Source of the DNA: Empedobacter brevis NBRC 14943 = ATCC 43319 | GTDB taxonomy: Bacteria > Bacteroidota > Bacteroidia > Flavobacteriales > Weeksellaceae | Length of the DNA: 64,000 nt | Direction of reading: 5' to 3' | Assembly: GCF_000382425.1 (NCBI RefSeq) | Contig: NZ_KB908301.1 | Location: 53,857 to 117,856 of the forward strand | In this document: piece after piece, positions 16,683 through 25,903 of the stretch | How positions within the stretch are numbered: position 1 is the stretch's first letter | How the letters are laid out: each line of letters begins with the position of its first letter | Made by a program: the position numbers and the translations under genes | The notes under the pieces: generated by a model | Told to the model about the DNA's origin: nothing | Database searches by the model: none | The model's input: only the letters and a program-made list of their open reading frames with translations

Positions 16683-18869
16683 ATGATTCCACAGGCGATC
16701 ACAGAAAAAATTACTCTTTCAGACGGAAGAGAAATTACAATCGAGACAGGGAAATTAGCGAAGCAAGCTGATGGATCTGTGGTTGTACGCATGGGTGATA
16801 CCATGTTATTAGCTACAGTTGTAGCAAACAAAGAAGCCAATCCAGGTGTAGACTTTTTACCTTTAACAGTAGATTACAGAGAAAAATTTTATGCAGGAGG
16901 GCGTATCCCGGGGAACTTTTTCAGAAGAGAAGCAAAACCATCAGATGATGAGGTGTTAACAATGCGTTTGGTAGACCGTGTATTGCGTCCAATGTTTCCG
17001 GAAGATTTCCATGCTGAAGTTCAAGTGATGATCTCACTTATTTCTTATGACAAAAATGTAATGCCAGAAGCTTTAGCTGGTTTAGCTGCGTCAGCAGCCA
17101 TTGCAATTACAGATATTCCTTTTACATTAATTTCAGAAGCTCGTGTTATTCGTTTGAATGGTGAGTTAATGATTAATCCTTCATTAGAACAATTAGCTCA
17201 AGCAGATATCGATATTATGGTAGGTGCTTCTAAAGATTCTGTTGTAATGGTTGAAGGGGAAATGAGCGAAATTTCTGAGCGTGAAATGTTAGATGCTATT
17301 GAGTTTGCTCATGCTGAAATTAAAAAACAAATTGAAGCACAAGAAAGCTTAGCTGTTAAAGTAGGAAAAGCATTACCAAAACGTGAATATAATCATGAAA
17401 CACATGACGAAGAAATTCGTGAAAAAGTGTGGGCGTTTGGATATGATAAATTCTATGATATTGCTAAAACTCCATCTGATAAACATGAAAGAGGGGAAAA
17501 ATTTGCTCAAGTTGAAGCAGATTTCTTAGCCCAATACGAAGAAGATGAAGAAGAATTGGCACGTGTAACACCTTTTGCTCATGTCTATTTCCACGATGTA
17601 CAAAAGGAAGCTGTTCGTCAATTAATCCTAAATGAAGGAATTCGTTTAGACGGACGTGATCCAAAAACAATTCGTCCTATTTGGAGTGAAGTTGATTATT
17701 TACCATCAACACACGGTTCTGCAATTTTTACGCGTGGTGAAACTCAAGCATTAGCGACTGTTACTTTAGGTTCTTCTAAAGATGCAAATATGGTAGATGG
17801 AGTAGTCACAAACTTTGACGAAAAATTCTTTTTACATTATAATTTCCCTCCATTTTCTACCGGTGAAGCTCGTCCGCTAAGAGGAACTTCTCGTCGTGAA
17901 GTTGGTCATGGAAACTTAGCACAGCGTGCATTAGCTCAAATGTTACCAGACGATTGTCCTTACACAGTACGTATCGTTTCAGAAGTATTAGAATCAAATG
18001 GTTCTTCTTCTATGGCGACTGTTTGTGCGGGTACATTAGCAATTATGGATTCCGGGTTACAAATGAAGAAACCAGTTTCAGGTATTGCAATGGGATTAAT
18101 TACAGATACTAAATCTGGGAAATTTACAGTATTATCTGATATCTTAGGAGATGAAGATCACTTAGGAGACATGGACTTTAAAGTCACTGGAACTGCAGAT
18201 GGTATTACGGCTTGTCAAATGGATATTAAAGTACAAGGTTTATCTATGGAAATCATGGAAACAGCATTGTTACAAGCGAAAGAAGGCCGTGAGCATATCT
18301 TAGGTAAATTATTAGAAACTTTACCGGCTCCTCGTCCGGAATTGAAACCAAATGCACCGAAAGTTGTTGTAGTTGAAATTCCGAAAGAATTTATTGGAGC
18401 AGTAATTGGTCCTGGAGGAAAAGTAATTCAAGAGTTGCAAAAAGAAACAGAAACAGTTATTGCAATTACAGAATTAGAAACAACAGGTCGTGTAGAAATC
18501 AACGGAGTAATTCAAGAAAACATCGACCGTGTTGTAGAAAGAATTAAGCAAATCGCATTTGTACCTACAGTTGGAGAAACATACCATGCAGTGGTAAAAT
18601 CTATCAAACCATTTGGTGCATTTGTAGAGATTTCTAAAGGGGTAGAAGGGTTAGTTCATATTTCTGAATTAGAACACAGACGTCTTGAGAAAGTTGAAGA
18701 TTCTGTAAACATTGGTGATAAAATTGATGTTAAATTTTTAGGTTACGATGATAAAAAGAAAATGAAATTATCTCGTAAAGCTTTATTGCCTAAACCTGAG
18801 AGAACAGAAAAACCTGTTAAACAAACAGAAAAGAAAGAGGAGAAGCCTCAAGAAAATAAAGAAGCTTAA
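16683..18869 (+). CDS. pnp: Polyribonucleotide nucleotidyltransferase (PNPase)
   Basis: This 728-aa enzyme degrades RNA 3' to 5' by phosphorolysis. Its order is RNase PH domain 1 (about 10-145, [17 protein letters not shown]), a helical linker, RNase PH domain 2 (about 325-540, with [14 protein letters not shown] and the active-site region [14 protein letters not shown]), a KH domain with [12 protein letters not shown], and an S1 domain starting [19 protein letters not shown] charged Lys/Glu tail of about 30 residues ends the protein and may mediate partner binding. It is full length and not cotranscribed with rpsO unless the terminator is leaky. Confidence 0.99.
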   Translation: MIPQAITEKITLSDGREITIETGKLAKQADGSVVVRMGDTMLLATVVANKEANPGVDFLPLTVDYREKFYAGGRIPGNFFRREAKPSDDEVLTMRLVDRVLRPMFPEDFHAEVQVMISLISYDKNVMPEALAGLAASAAIAITDIPFTLISEARVIRLNGELMINPSLEQLAQADIDIMVGASKDSVVMVEGEMSEISEREMLDAIEFAHAEIKKQIEAQESLAVKVGKALPKREYNHETHDEEIREKVWAFGYDKFYDIAKTPSDKHERGEKFAQVEADFLAQYEEDEEELARVTPFAHVYFHDVQKEAVRQLILNEGIRLDGRDPKTIRPIWSEVDYLPSTHGSAIFTRGETQALATVTLGSSKDANMVDGVVTNFDEKFFLHYNFPPFSTGEARPLRGTSRREVGHGNLAQRALAQMLPDDCPYTVRIVSEVLESNGSSSMATVCAGTLAIMDSGLQMKKPVSGIAMGLITDTKSGKFTVLSDILGDEDHLGDMDFKVTGTADGITACQMDIKVQGLSMEIMETALLQAKEGREHILGKLLETLPAPRPELKPNAPKVVVVEIPKEFIGAVIGPGGKVIQELQKETETVIAITELETTGRVEINGVIQENIDRVVERIKQIAFVPTVGETYHAVVKSIKPFGAFVEISKGVEGLVHISELEHRRLEKVEDSVNIGDKIDVKFLGYDDKKKMKLSRKALLPKPERTEKPVKQTEKKEEKPQENKEA

Positions 18870-18884
18870 AAAAGCTAAGCAATC

Positions 18885-18918
18885 AAAAAAAACCACTCAA
18901 TATTGAGTGGTTTTTTTT
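18885..18918. terminator. Bidirectional terminator after pnp
   Basis: AAAACCACTCAA and TTGAGTGGTTTT form a perfect stem with a 2-base centre, flanked by A and T runs, between convergent pnp and the T9SS cargo gene. Confidence 0.9.
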
Positions 18919-18929
18919 GATTAAAATGA

Positions 18930-19976
18930 TTATTTTTTTACAATTTTCAGGCTTTTTTCTTTTCCATCAATCGTTTTTATCTGAACGAGGTAAACAACAC
19001 CAGTATTTAAATTCGATAAGCTAACAATGTGTTGTTTAGCAGTTAAGACAAGCTGACCAGCTAAATTGTAGATGCGCACATCTTGTATTTTTTTTGGTGA
19101 AAAAAGTTTTAAATTATTTTGATCGACAACTGCTTTTATATTATTTACATCTTTTTCAGTATCGATTGTATTCAATTTGGAAGATTTATTAACGCAACGA
19201 ATAGAATAACCATGACTTTTGGCATCACCACCAAATCCTGTTGTACTAAAAGTTGAAGTTCCTAGGTAAACATAGCGATAGAAATTAGGATTTGTACTTG
19301 GAGATTTTGTCCATATATAAGCACGATTCCCTACAAAACTCCAACTATTGTCTTTTCTTGCTCCAGCCCCGGCAATTTTCAGATTACTGTTAAAAGCTCT
19401 TTGCATTCCGACAGTTTCTTTATCTGGAGCAGGAAAAATATTTTCTTTTCTCATGACGTTGTCCCAATCAAGTTCAGATGGTATTTCCCATTCGTTACCA
19501 ATGGCTTTACAAGGATCAATTCCATTATTTGGAGTTATTTCTGTTTTATCCTTTGCAGTCCAGCTGTCATCTTGTAAAGGATTCGCAAACCATCCTGTAT
19601 AATTTGCTTGCCAAGGTGATCCTCCATTAATAAAGAATAGCGGACTTCCATCAATAATTCCTTTAGGATTATTAGGAGTAGGATATATTTCGCTTACTTC
19701 AGAATCAATCAATTGATGCCCGTCATCCCAACGCCCCCATTGAAAATAATGACCAAAAGCTTTTTCATCTCCGATAGCTTTTGCTACCTGCTCACTTCCT
19801 AAATTTTGCTGTAACCATTCATTTCCATCAGCAGCGCGTACAGTAGTATAATTTACTTTTTGGTTTTGATAAATAAATTCTACTTGTCCATTATCTCCAA
19901 TATTATTGCCTGCTTGTTGCGCATTTAAAGTCATTGAGCTGACTAAACTAATTAATAATAAGTATCTTTTTTTCAT
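18930..19976 (-). CDS. FISUMP-domain secreted protein with T9SS type A sorting signal
   Basis: This 348-aa protein has a signal peptide (cleavage near LNAQQ). The middle is a FISUMP-type domain (Fibrobacter succinogenes major paralogue), seen in EWLQQNLGS, FGHYFQWGRWDDGHQ, WEIPSELDWDNVM and GYSIRCVNKS. The C-terminal 75 residues form a type IX secretion sorting domain: LFSPKKIQDVRIYNLAGQLV and then IDGKEKSLKIVKK. It is thus exported through the outer membrane and probably attached to the surface or released. The FISUMP domain is common in Bacteroidota but has no defined activity. Confidence 0.9.
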   Translation of the reverse strand: MKKRYLLLISLVSSMTLNAQQAGNNIGDNGQVEFIYQNQKVNYTTVRAADGNEWLQQNLGSEQVAKAIGDEKAFGHYFQWGRWDDGHQLIDSEVSEIYPTPNNPKGIIDGSPLFFINGGSPWQANYTGWFANPLQDDSWTAKDKTEITPNNGIDPCKAIGNEWEIPSELDWDNVMRKENIFPAPDKETVGMQRAFNSNLKIAGAGARKDNSWSFVGNRAYIWTKSPSTNPNFYRYVYLGTSTFSTTGFGGDAKSHGYSIRCVNKSSKLNTIDTEKDVNNIKAVVDQNNLKLFSPKKIQDVRIYNLAGQLVLTAKQHIVSLSNLNTGVVYLVQIKTIDGKEKSLKIVKK

Positions 19977-20076
19977 ATAAAGTATTTGAACAAAGATATT
20001 ATTTTTAATTAATCTAAATAAAAATAATTTAAATAAAAAAAAGTATTTTTTAGATGAAAAAATGAATCTGTTTTAA

Positions 20077-20649
20077 TTATTCAATCTTTAATCCAAGATG
20101 TTGTACCAAACCAATGAGATTTTCTTTTGAAAAAATAGCGCCTTTCAATTGATTTTCATTAGGATTAATTCTAAAATTATAAGATGTTTTCAGGTTTGCT
20201 TGTTTTAAAATAGTTTGGTCAAAAGTAGCATCAGAAAAATTACAATGATCGAAGAAGCAGTTGCTTAAATCGGTATATGAGAAATCAACATTTTGTAACG
20301 AACATTCGATAAATCTTGATTTTTTTAGTAACAAATGATAAAAAGAGGAATCATTCAGAACACAATGAACAAAATTAACGTTTAATCCAAATGGATTGCA
20401 TGTCTCCAAATTGAACCCAATCATTTTACAATTTTTGAAATCAACCTGTTGGAAACATGCATTGTTTAGAATAGTATTGCTCAAATTACATTCGATGAAT
20501 TCACATGCAATAAATTTCAAATCACTCAAATCTAAACCATTTAATTCGCAATTTATAAATTTACAATTTTCATAATCCCCGCTTAAATTTTGAGTTTCAG
20601 TAAAATTGAGTTTCAAAAATTCTTCTTCACAGTGATAATTTGTTCCCAT
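20077..20649 (-). CDS. Pentapeptide repeat protein
   Basis: This 190-aa protein consists mainly of A(D/N)LXX-type pentapeptide repeats, for example CKFINCELNGLDLSDLKFIAC and CSLQNVDFSYTDLSNCFFDHC. These should form a right-handed quadrilateral beta helix with two blocks, interrupted near CNPFGLNVNF. The C-terminus (YNFRINPNENQLKGAIFS...HLGLKIE) is the typical end of a family related to, but shorter than, Qnr/MfpA DNA-gyrase protecting proteins (about 215 aa). It starts 3 bases after the small membrane protein gene, as the last gene of a three-gene operon. Gyrase protection is a hypothesis only. Confidence 0.9.
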   Translation of the reverse strand: MGTNYHCEEEFLKLNFTETQNLSGDYENCKFINCELNGLDLSDLKFIACEFIECNLSNTILNNACFQQVDFKNCKMIGFNLETCNPFGLNVNFVHCVLNDSSFYHLLLKKSRFIECSLQNVDFSYTDLSNCFFDHCNFSDATFDQTILKQANLKTSYNFRINPNENQLKGAIFSKENLIGLVQHLGLKIE

Positions 20650-20652
20650 AGT

Positions 20653-20913
20653 TTATCTTTTCACAATTAAATTTTTCAACGCTAACCAAAAAATCATCAC
20701 AATCATATCGATATAAATAGAAACCTTTAGTTGATCAATTCGCGAGCATAAATTTTTCCCTGTTACAGAAGAAATACAGGTTTCAATACCATCTGTCTCA
20801 TATTTTATACTGATCATTGTATTAATAATCAGATATAATAAAATAGGGATAAGGAGAATAATGATGACTAAAATAATTGTATAATGTTGTTTTTTCAAGA
20901 GACTAATCTTCAA
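20653..20913 (-). CDS. Small membrane protein
   Basis: This 86-aa protein has two hydrophobic helices, at about 12-32 (YTIILVIIILLIPILLYLII) and 66-82 (YIDMIVMIFWLALKNLI), with two cysteines between them (ETCISSVTGKNLC). The start overlaps the end of the VOC gene by 11 bases and the stop is 3 bases before the pentapeptide gene, so it is translated as part of that operon. I recognise no family. The paired cysteines could form a disulfide if the loop is extracytoplasmic. Confidence 0.7.
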   Translation of the reverse strand: MKISLLKKQHYTIILVIIILLIPILLYLIINTMISIKYETDGIETCISSVTGKNLCSRIDQLKVSIYIDMIVMIFWLALKNLIVKR

Positions 20914-21277
20914 ATGTTATGTTTATTTCTTCTCCAAATTGGAGAATATAACCATTGTTGTCATAAATAGCAAATTCGCGCATATCCCACTCAAAAGTTT
21001 CAATTTCGTACACAATTTCACAATCACCTTTTACTTGTTTCCATAATTCGTCCACATTGTCCACAACAAAATAAAAGGAGCCTGTAAAGTTAGCTTGTTT
21101 AAAATCTGCTCCTTCATTGGGATAAGCAAGCATAATTTCTACATCATCTTTTTGCAAACAAGCCCAAATCCAATCTTCATTCTGATCTGCAATTTTGAAT
21201 CCTAATTTTTTATAGAATTTTGTCGTTTTTTGTAAATCTTTCGTCCAAATAATTGGGCGCAAACTTTTGAAAGCCAT
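20903..21277 (-). CDS. VOC family (glyoxalase/bleomycin-resistance fold) protein
   Basis: This 124-aa protein has the betaalphabetabetabeta VOC module: LRPIIWTKDLQKTTKFYKKLGF at the start and FYFVVDNVDELWKQV...REFAIYDNNGYILQFGEEI at the end. The length matches single-domain bleomycin-resistance-type proteins. The likely metal ligands are less clear than in glyoxalase I, and the substrate is unknown. It is the first gene of an operon with the small membrane protein and the pentapeptide repeat protein. Confidence 0.88.
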   Translation of the reverse strand: MAFKSLRPIIWTKDLQKTTKFYKKLGFKIADQNEDWIWACLQKDDVEIMLAYPNEGADFKQANFTGSFYFVVDNVDELWKQVKGDCEIVYEIETFEWDMREFAIYDNNGYILQFGEEINITFED

Positions 21278-21392
21278 GTTTTATTATTTTCTTAAAAAAT
21301 ACTTTAATTTTTTCAAAATTTCTACTTCGTATTCTCGTGATTTATTTCCTTGACAATCCGTGGTAAATAAGATTTTTTTGAATTTTTAATGC

Positions 21393-21420
21393 AAAAAAAA
21401 CTCCTAACAAGTAGGAGTTT
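21393..21420 (-). terminator. Terminator of the amidase gene
   Basis: On the minus strand AAACTCCTA and TAGGAGTTT form a 9-bp stem around five bases, followed by a run of eight T. Confidence 0.85.
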
Positions 21421-21441
21421 AAGTTCAAATATTTTAATTGA

Positions 21442-22356
21442 TTATGGGTTATATTTTTTGTTCAAAGCTTTCAAAATTGCCCATGTTTCAGCATCTACAA
21501 CACCATCGTATTTTTCCGGACGGAAATGCATCTGAAATGCAATAATGGCATTTTTAGTCTGTGTATCAATAATTCCATTTGTCGGAACATTGTAACCGTA
21601 CTTTTTAAGGTCAGTCTGTACTTGTGTAATAAAAATAGGACTTGTTGTATCCCACGGGTATTGTAGCATAAAAATATATTTATCCGTTTCGTCGTACCAA
21701 GCGCCAACACCATAATCAGTGTACAATTTTTTCCAAGGAAAAAGCGGACCCGGATCTGGTTTTCTACCCGGTGCTATATCTGCGTGCCCAACCACATTGA
21801 AAGGGGAAATATTATAACGTTTGATAATATCTTGTGCTAATTCACCTACTTTCTTAATTTGGTAATCAGGATAAGGAGTGTAATTTGGGTAAGCGTCAGT
21901 TCCTTTGTTTCCAAGGTTGACGATTTCTATTCCAATCGATGAAAAATTTAAGTTATCTAATCCTTTCCAATTGCTTACCCCTGCATGCCATGCACGTTTT
22001 GTTTCGTCAACTAAAAGATTAATTGTTTTATCATCGTAATCATTTACCAAATAATGTGCACTGACATCTTTTTGAGTTAATACTTTTAATGATAATTCTG
22101 TGTTGATTGCTGTATAGTGCAAAACTAAAAATCGTACACGTTCATCCTGCGAAATAGATGGATAATAATCTGTTGTCACTTTGTACTTTTCAAGCTTTGC
22201 AGCTCGCGTCATTTCCGGTTGGTCTGTTTTTGAATTGATAATGACTGTGTCACGAATTACCTTTGTAATTGTTTTAGGTGGAACTGTTTTAGTTGCACAA
22301 CTAGCCAAAATAAAAAAACAAGAAATTGTCGAAAATACTAATCCTTTAACATTCAT
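21442..22356 (-). CDS. N-acetylmuramoyl-L-alanine amidase (AmiD-like lipoprotein)
   Basis: This 304-aa protein cleaves the amide bond between N-acetylmuramic acid and the stem peptide. It has a lipobox (ILASC at about residues 16-20). An Amidase_2 zinc domain follows, with VLHYTAIN (first His), AWHAGVSNW (central His) and VGHADIAPGRKPDPG (last His and catalytic Lys region). A C-terminal peptidoglycan-binding domain has the repeats LKKYGYNVPTNGIIDTQTKNAIIAFQ. The order matches E. coli AmiD, an outer-membrane recycling amidase. It is monocistronic and could supply anhydro-muropeptides for the salvage pathway. Confidence 0.93.
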   Translation of the reverse strand: MNVKGLVFSTISCFFILASCATKTVPPKTITKVIRDTVIINSKTDQPEMTRAAKLEKYKVTTDYYPSISQDERVRFLVLHYTAINTELSLKVLTQKDVSAHYLVNDYDDKTINLLVDETKRAWHAGVSNWKGLDNLNFSSIGIEIVNLGNKGTDAYPNYTPYPDYQIKKVGELAQDIIKRYNISPFNVVGHADIAPGRKPDPGPLFPWKKLYTDYGVGAWYDETDKYIFMLQYPWDTTSPIFITQVQTDLKKYGYNVPTNGIIDTQTKNAIIAFQMHFRPEKYDGVVDAETWAILKALNKKYNP

Positions 22357-22428
22357 TCTTTTAGTTCTAAATAGTCTTTAAAGTAGCCAAAATTAAGCCA
22401 AAAATTTTAATTTTTTTTCAAAAAAGAC

Positions 22429-22459
22429 TTGTTTTGCAATAAAAGTCAGGTTATATTTG
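22429..22459 (+). promoter_or_regulatory. Promoter of the tRNA cluster
   Basis: TTG at 22429-22431 and TATATTTG at 22452-22459 are separated by 20 bases, matching the -33/-7 consensus. The start region GCAACC lies about 35 bases before the first tRNA. A nearly identical element occurs at 63925-63932. Confidence 0.75.
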
Positions 22460-22501
22460 CAACCGCTTTATGAGACTAAATTAGTCTTATTTTAAAAGTT
22501 A

Positions 22502-22585
22502 GGAGAGGTGCCAGAGCGGTAATGGAGCAGATTGCTAATCTGTCATCGGGAAACCGATGCCAGGGTTCGAGTCCCTGTCTCTCCG
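22502..22585 (+). tRNA. tRNA-Ser (GCT)
   Basis: The acceptor arms GGAGAGG and TCTCTCC pair with one G.T at the base. The anticodon arm CAGATT-GCT-AATCTG gives GCT, reading AGC/AGU serine codons. A long variable arm (CATCGGGAAACCGATG) is typical of class II tRNAs, and the T loop GGTTCGAGTCC is canonical. CCA is not encoded. Confidence 0.97.
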
Positions 22586-22618
22586 CTTTTTTAAAGCTTG
22601 AAAAATAATTACACCAAT

Positions 22619-22693
22619 CGGGGTGTAGCGTAGCCCGGTCATCGCGCCTGCTTTGGGAGCAGGAGGTCGCAGGTTCGAATCCTGCCACCCCGA
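22619..22693 (+). tRNA. tRNA-Pro (TGG)
   Basis: The acceptor arms CGGGGTG and CACCCCG pair fully. The anticodon loop TTTGGGA gives TGG, reading CCA and other proline codons by wobble. D-arm and T-arm (GGTTCGAATCC) are canonical, and CCA is not encoded. It lies 33 bases after tRNA-Ser. Confidence 0.97.
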
Positions 22694-22720
22694 CAAATTT
22701 TAGCAATAAAATTTTGGATT

Positions 22721-22794
22721 GGTCCAGTAGCTCAGCTGGATAGAGCAACTGCCTTCTAAGCAGTAGGTCTCAGGTTCGAATCCTGACTGGATCA
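22721..22794 (+). tRNA. tRNA-Arg (TCT)
   Basis: The acceptor arms GGTCCAG and CTGGATC pair with one G.T. The anticodon loop CTTCTAA gives TCT, reading AGA/AGG arginine codons, which dominate in low-GC genomes. CCA is not encoded. It is the last tRNA before a terminator. Confidence 0.97.
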
Positions 22795-22804
22795 CAATCA
22801 AAAG

Positions 22805-22837
22805 AAAAACCCATACTGATGATCAGTGTGGGTTTTT
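22805..22837 (+). terminator. Terminator of the tRNA cluster
   Basis: AAAAACCCAtACTGA pairs with TCAGTgTGGGTTTTT around TGA and runs into T. Confidence 0.88.
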
Positions 22838-23232
22838 TGTTTATTTCTGCTCAATTGCAATCAAATTCTTAAGTAAAATTGTAAAACCCTATTTTTTCAG
22901 CACGATTTTTTCAGTAAAGTGTATTTATGTTGATTTAAATAAATTTTATGAGTTAGCCTACCTAAATCAAAATCTCCAGAATATGTTTTAGAATTTATAA
23001 TTTTATTACTTATATATACATTGTTTTATTTCGGTATTGAAAAGATTAAATTTTTGTAATTCAGTGTATTATTAATTAGTTTATAGCTGTTTTTAGGGGT
23101 TTGATTCTTTTATTTTATGTGCAATTGTTTCAATACTATTAATCATTTTGAACTAGGAAATAGTTTTTTATCTCTTGTTTTGGAATGGTAAAACTATTTT
23201 GAAGATCCTATTTTGGTAGAAACTTTTAAAGT
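22838..23232. other. AT-rich stretch of 395 bases without a recognised gene
   Basis: No open frame, RNA gene, repeat or convincing promoter was recognised on either strand. The sequence is AT-rich and holds no obvious remnant of a known gene. Confidence 0.5.
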
Positions 23233-23484
23233 TTATATTAAACTTTCTCTTCCTTTTTCACTCAATTGCTTAAAATTAATCACAGGAATAGTTGGATTTA
23301 AATCAGATTTGAAATCACGAACGTTTGGCGTTTCAAAAAAATCCAAATCGTATAAACCATCTTCAATGAACTGACAATCATCAGTTAAAGTGTATATTTT
23401 AGGAAAGCTTGGTTTACGTTCAATCTTTACTTTTTTGATATGATATTGGTCGGTAAAAACTTTACCTTTCTTTGTGTTGGCCAT
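23233..23484 (-). CDS. Hypothetical protein, 83 aa
   Basis: I do not recognise this protein. It is soluble, starts with a basic stretch (KKGKVFTDQYHIKKVKIERK) and has an acidic middle (DDCQFIEDGLYDLDFF). There is no signal peptide or membrane helix. Codon use resembles the neighbours and it is bounded by clear spacers, so a real small gene is likely. It stands alone, divergent from the META-like lipoprotein gene. Confidence 0.6.
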   Translation of the reverse strand: MANTKKGKVFTDQYHIKKVKIERKPSFPKIYTLTDDCQFIEDGLYDLDFFETPNVRDFKSDLNPTIPVINFKQLSEKGRESLI

Positions 23485-23586
23485 AATTTATTGATTAAAG
23501 TAACAAATTTCTGAATAAATAGGAATATTTAAAAAATCAATTTGACTTATTTAAAATATTTTTACCTTCGTTACAAATAAAACCAC

Positions 23587-23988
23587 GTGAAATATACAAT
23601 ACAAGTACTACTTTTGGTCTTTTTTACAGGACTTACAAGTTGTTTACCGACCAAAATAGTTTCAGAGCCTAAAGTAACGACTCTTGAGATAAATGACTTG
23701 TCGGGAAAATGGAGTGTTGATCAAGGAACCGATTATATCATGTTTGAAGACACAACAAAAAAAATGGTGTTGAAAACAGCTTGTGGAATAGTGAGTGCAG
23801 ATTATACGAAAATTAATCAAGCTCTTATTTTTAATCAGTTAAAACAAGTGAATACCGACTGTGAAATCTCACAAAATTTGATTCAAAATTTACAAAAAAC
23901 CGCTTATTTTAAGATAAAATCATCAAATCAAATCACTTTTTATGATGAAGCTCATCAAGAAAGGTTAACTTTGAATTTACTGAAATAA
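23587..23988 (+). CDS. META-domain-like lipoprotein
   Basis: This 133-aa protein starts with GTG and has a lipoprotein signal with the lipobox LTSC at about residues 16-19. The mature part (LEINDLSGKWSVDQ, then MVLKTACGIVSADYTKINQALIF and NQITFYDEAHQERLTLNL) resembles a META/HslJ domain, in which a conserved GxW and a cysteine pair with a late C are common. Proteins of this group are heat-inducible or of unknown function. The domain call is moderate because the sequence is divergent. Confidence 0.7.
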   Translation: MKYTIQVLLLVFFTGLTSCLPTKIVSEPKVTTLEINDLSGKWSVDQGTDYIMFEDTTKKMVLKTACGIVSADYTKINQALIFNQLKQVNTDCEISQNLIQNLQKTAYFKIKSSNQITFYDEAHQERLTLNLLK

Positions 23989-24035
23989 ATCATCCTTTGA
24001 AAATATATTATGCTTAGCATAATTTTTTATTAAAT

Positions 24036-24788
24036 TTGTCTAAATTTCTAACATTGAATAAAATTTTAAGTTACCCGTTATCGATCATTTTTTATTTATT
24101 ATATGGTTTAACGTTATTGGTGATGCATGTGGCACAATGGTTGTGCTACAATTTAGGAGGCTATCAAGCTCATCACAAAAGTGTAAAAATAATGAATGGC
24201 CTTTTGGTTTTTTGGACAAAAATACTGGGGACAACTTATCATTATTCTGGTCGTGAAAATTTGGTTAAAAATGTTCCGTTAATCTTTGTAAGTAACCACC
24301 AAAGTATGTACGATATCTCGCCTTTAGAATATGATTTGGCAGATTATCATCCGAAATTTATTTCTAAAATAGAATTAGGAAAGGGAATACCAAGTGTTTC
24401 TTATAATTTGAGAAAAGGAGGATCGGCTCTTATTGATCGAAAGAATGGAAAACAAGCAATAGAAGAAATAAAAAAATTAGCACAATACATTCAGAAAAAC
24501 AATTATTCAGCCATTATTTTTCCTGAAGGAACACGTAGTAAAAACGGAACTCCAAAGGCTTTCAAAGAAAATGGATTGAAAGTTTTAACCAAATATGCCA
24601 AAGACGCTTATATTGTTCCTGTTACGCTTAATAATACATGGGAATTAACAAAGTATGGGAAATTTCCATTGAATGTAGGTACAAAAGTAACGATACAATA
24701 TCATCAACCAATAAAGGTGAGTGAGTATAAGTTCGAAGAATTATTTGAACTGACTGAAAAAACTGTTAAAAGTAGTATAACCGCATAA
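24036..24788 (+). CDS. plsC: 1-acylglycerol-3-phosphate acyltransferase (PlsC family)
   Basis: This protein of about 250 aa has the acyltransferase HX4D motif in SNHQSMYDISP (about residue 88) and the second motif FPEGTRSK (about 165), with an N-terminal membrane helix near 10-32. It acylates lysophosphatidate to phosphatidate at the inner membrane. The open frame can only start with TTG (24036 or 24054) before the conserved region; TAAATTTG at 24031-24038 looks like a -7 box and would overlap the first TTG, so the exact start is uncertain. The acyl-ACP desaturase gene follows 9 bases later, giving a lipid-synthesis pair. Confidence 0.88.
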   Translation: MSKFLTLNKILSYPLSIIFYLLYGLTLLVMHVAQWLCYNLGGYQAHHKSVKIMNGLLVFWTKILGTTYHYSGRENLVKNVPLIFVSNHQSMYDISPLEYDLADYHPKFISKIELGKGIPSVSYNLRKGGSALIDRKNGKQAIEEIKKLAQYIQKNNYSAIIFPEGTRSKNGTPKAFKENGLKVLTKYAKDAYIVPVTLNNTWELTKYGKFPLNVGTKVTIQYHQPIKVSEYKFEELFELTEKTVKSSITA

Positions 24789-24797
24789 AATAATTAT

Positions 24798-25799
24798 ATG
24801 TCAATAAAAAATGTTCGCCTGGAAGTGATGCAATTTCTTGAAAAAGATATTGATACTTATATGGATAAATTCTTAGTTCCAGCCGATAAAATTTGGCAAC
24901 CAACTGATTTTTTACCAAACTCTCAAACTGATTCTTTTTTTGATGAAATAAAAGAATTACAAGAGCTTTCAAAAGATTTACCAGACGATTTCTGGATTAC
25001 ATTGATTGGAGATACAATTACGGAGGAGGCATTGCCAACGTATGAATCTTGGTTGATGCAAATGGAAGGAGTTGTCAATGAAGATGGAGAATACCTGGAA
25101 AATGGATGGGCAAAATGGATTCGTCATTGGACAGGAGAAGAAAACCGTCATGGAGACGTTTTGAATAAATTTTTATATTTATCAGGACGTATCAATATGC
25201 GTGAAGTTGAGGTAACAACACAACATTTGATTAATGATGGATTTGATATTGGTACAGCTCACGATCCATATAAGAATTTTGTATATACCAGTTTTCAAGA
25301 ATTGGCCACATATGTTTCACACAATAATGTTTCAGCAATCGCAAAAAAATACGGAGCAAAAAAGTTATCTCGTATGTGTAAGATTATTGCGGGAGACGAA
25401 ATGCGTCATCATTTAGCTTATACAGAGTTTGTTCGCCGTATTTTTGAAGCTGATCCTTCAGAAATGATGTTAGCAGTTCAACATATGTTCAAGTTAAAAA
25501 TTGTCATGCCTGCACACTTCTTAAGAGCTTCAGGAGAAGAAAGAGGAACATTGTTCGATGCGTTCTCTGACGCAGCACAGCGTATTGGAGTGTATACAGC
25601 GTTTGATTATATCGATATTATGAGAAAATTGATCAGCGCTTGGCAATTAGATAAAATTTCAGGACTGAATGAAGAAGCTGAAAAAGCACGAGATTATATC
25701 ATGAAATTTCCGGAACGAATGGAAAGAATCTCGCAACGTATTGTAATTCCGGAAAGTGGACCGCAATTCAAATGGTTAATTCCTGCAACAATAAAATAG
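24798..25799 (+). CDS. Soluble acyl-ACP desaturase
   Basis: This 333-aa protein is a ferritin-like di-iron desaturase that introduces a cis double bond into acyl-ACP. The two iron-binding EXXH motifs are present as TGEENRHGD (about residues 113-121) and AGDEMRHHLAY (about 200-210), and there is no membrane helix. This plant and actinobacterial type is also found in flavobacteria. It is 9 bases after the PlsC gene and probably cotranscribed, so unsaturated acyl chains could be made and used at the same step. A ferredoxin partner is not encoded nearby. Confidence 0.93.
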   Translation: MSIKNVRLEVMQFLEKDIDTYMDKFLVPADKIWQPTDFLPNSQTDSFFDEIKELQELSKDLPDDFWITLIGDTITEEALPTYESWLMQMEGVVNEDGEYLENGWAKWIRHWTGEENRHGDVLNKFLYLSGRINMREVEVTTQHLINDGFDIGTAHDPYKNFVYTSFQELATYVSHNNVSAIAKKYGAKKLSRMCKIIAGDEMRHHLAYTEFVRRIFEADPSEMMLAVQHMFKLKIVMPAHFLRASGEERGTLFDAFSDAAQRIGVYTAFDYIDIMRKLISAWQLDKISGLNEEAEKARDYIMKFPERMERISQRIVIPESGPQFKWLIPATIK

Positions 25800-25821
25800 A
25801 GTTTTCTAACCAAAATCATAT

Positions 25822-25860
25822 AAAAAAAGAGGCTATTCAAAATCGAATAGCCTCTTTTTA
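25822..25860 (+). terminator. Terminator after the desaturase gene
   Basis: GAGGCTATTC pairs with GAATAGCCTC around a short loop, flanked by A and T runs. Confidence 0.9.
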
Positions 25861-25903
25861 TTTAGTAACTTTAACCAACAAATAAATTATAAAATAATCG
25901 CTT

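Noticed and set aside
20077..20649. Naming the pentapeptide protein Qnr.
   Set aside because: It is about 25 residues shorter than Qnr and its repeat layout differs; many pentapeptide proteins are unrelated to gyrase.
22476..22748. A 90-aa open frame antisense to the tRNA cluster, with the phrase GFEPATSCSQSRRDDRATLHP.
   Set aside because: This is the well-known false protein produced by translating tRNA genes in reverse; the tRNAs explain every base.
22502..23232. The tRNA cluster as an attachment site for an integrated element.
   Set aside because: No integrase, no duplicated tRNA 3' end and no foreign genes follow; core genes resume after 23233.
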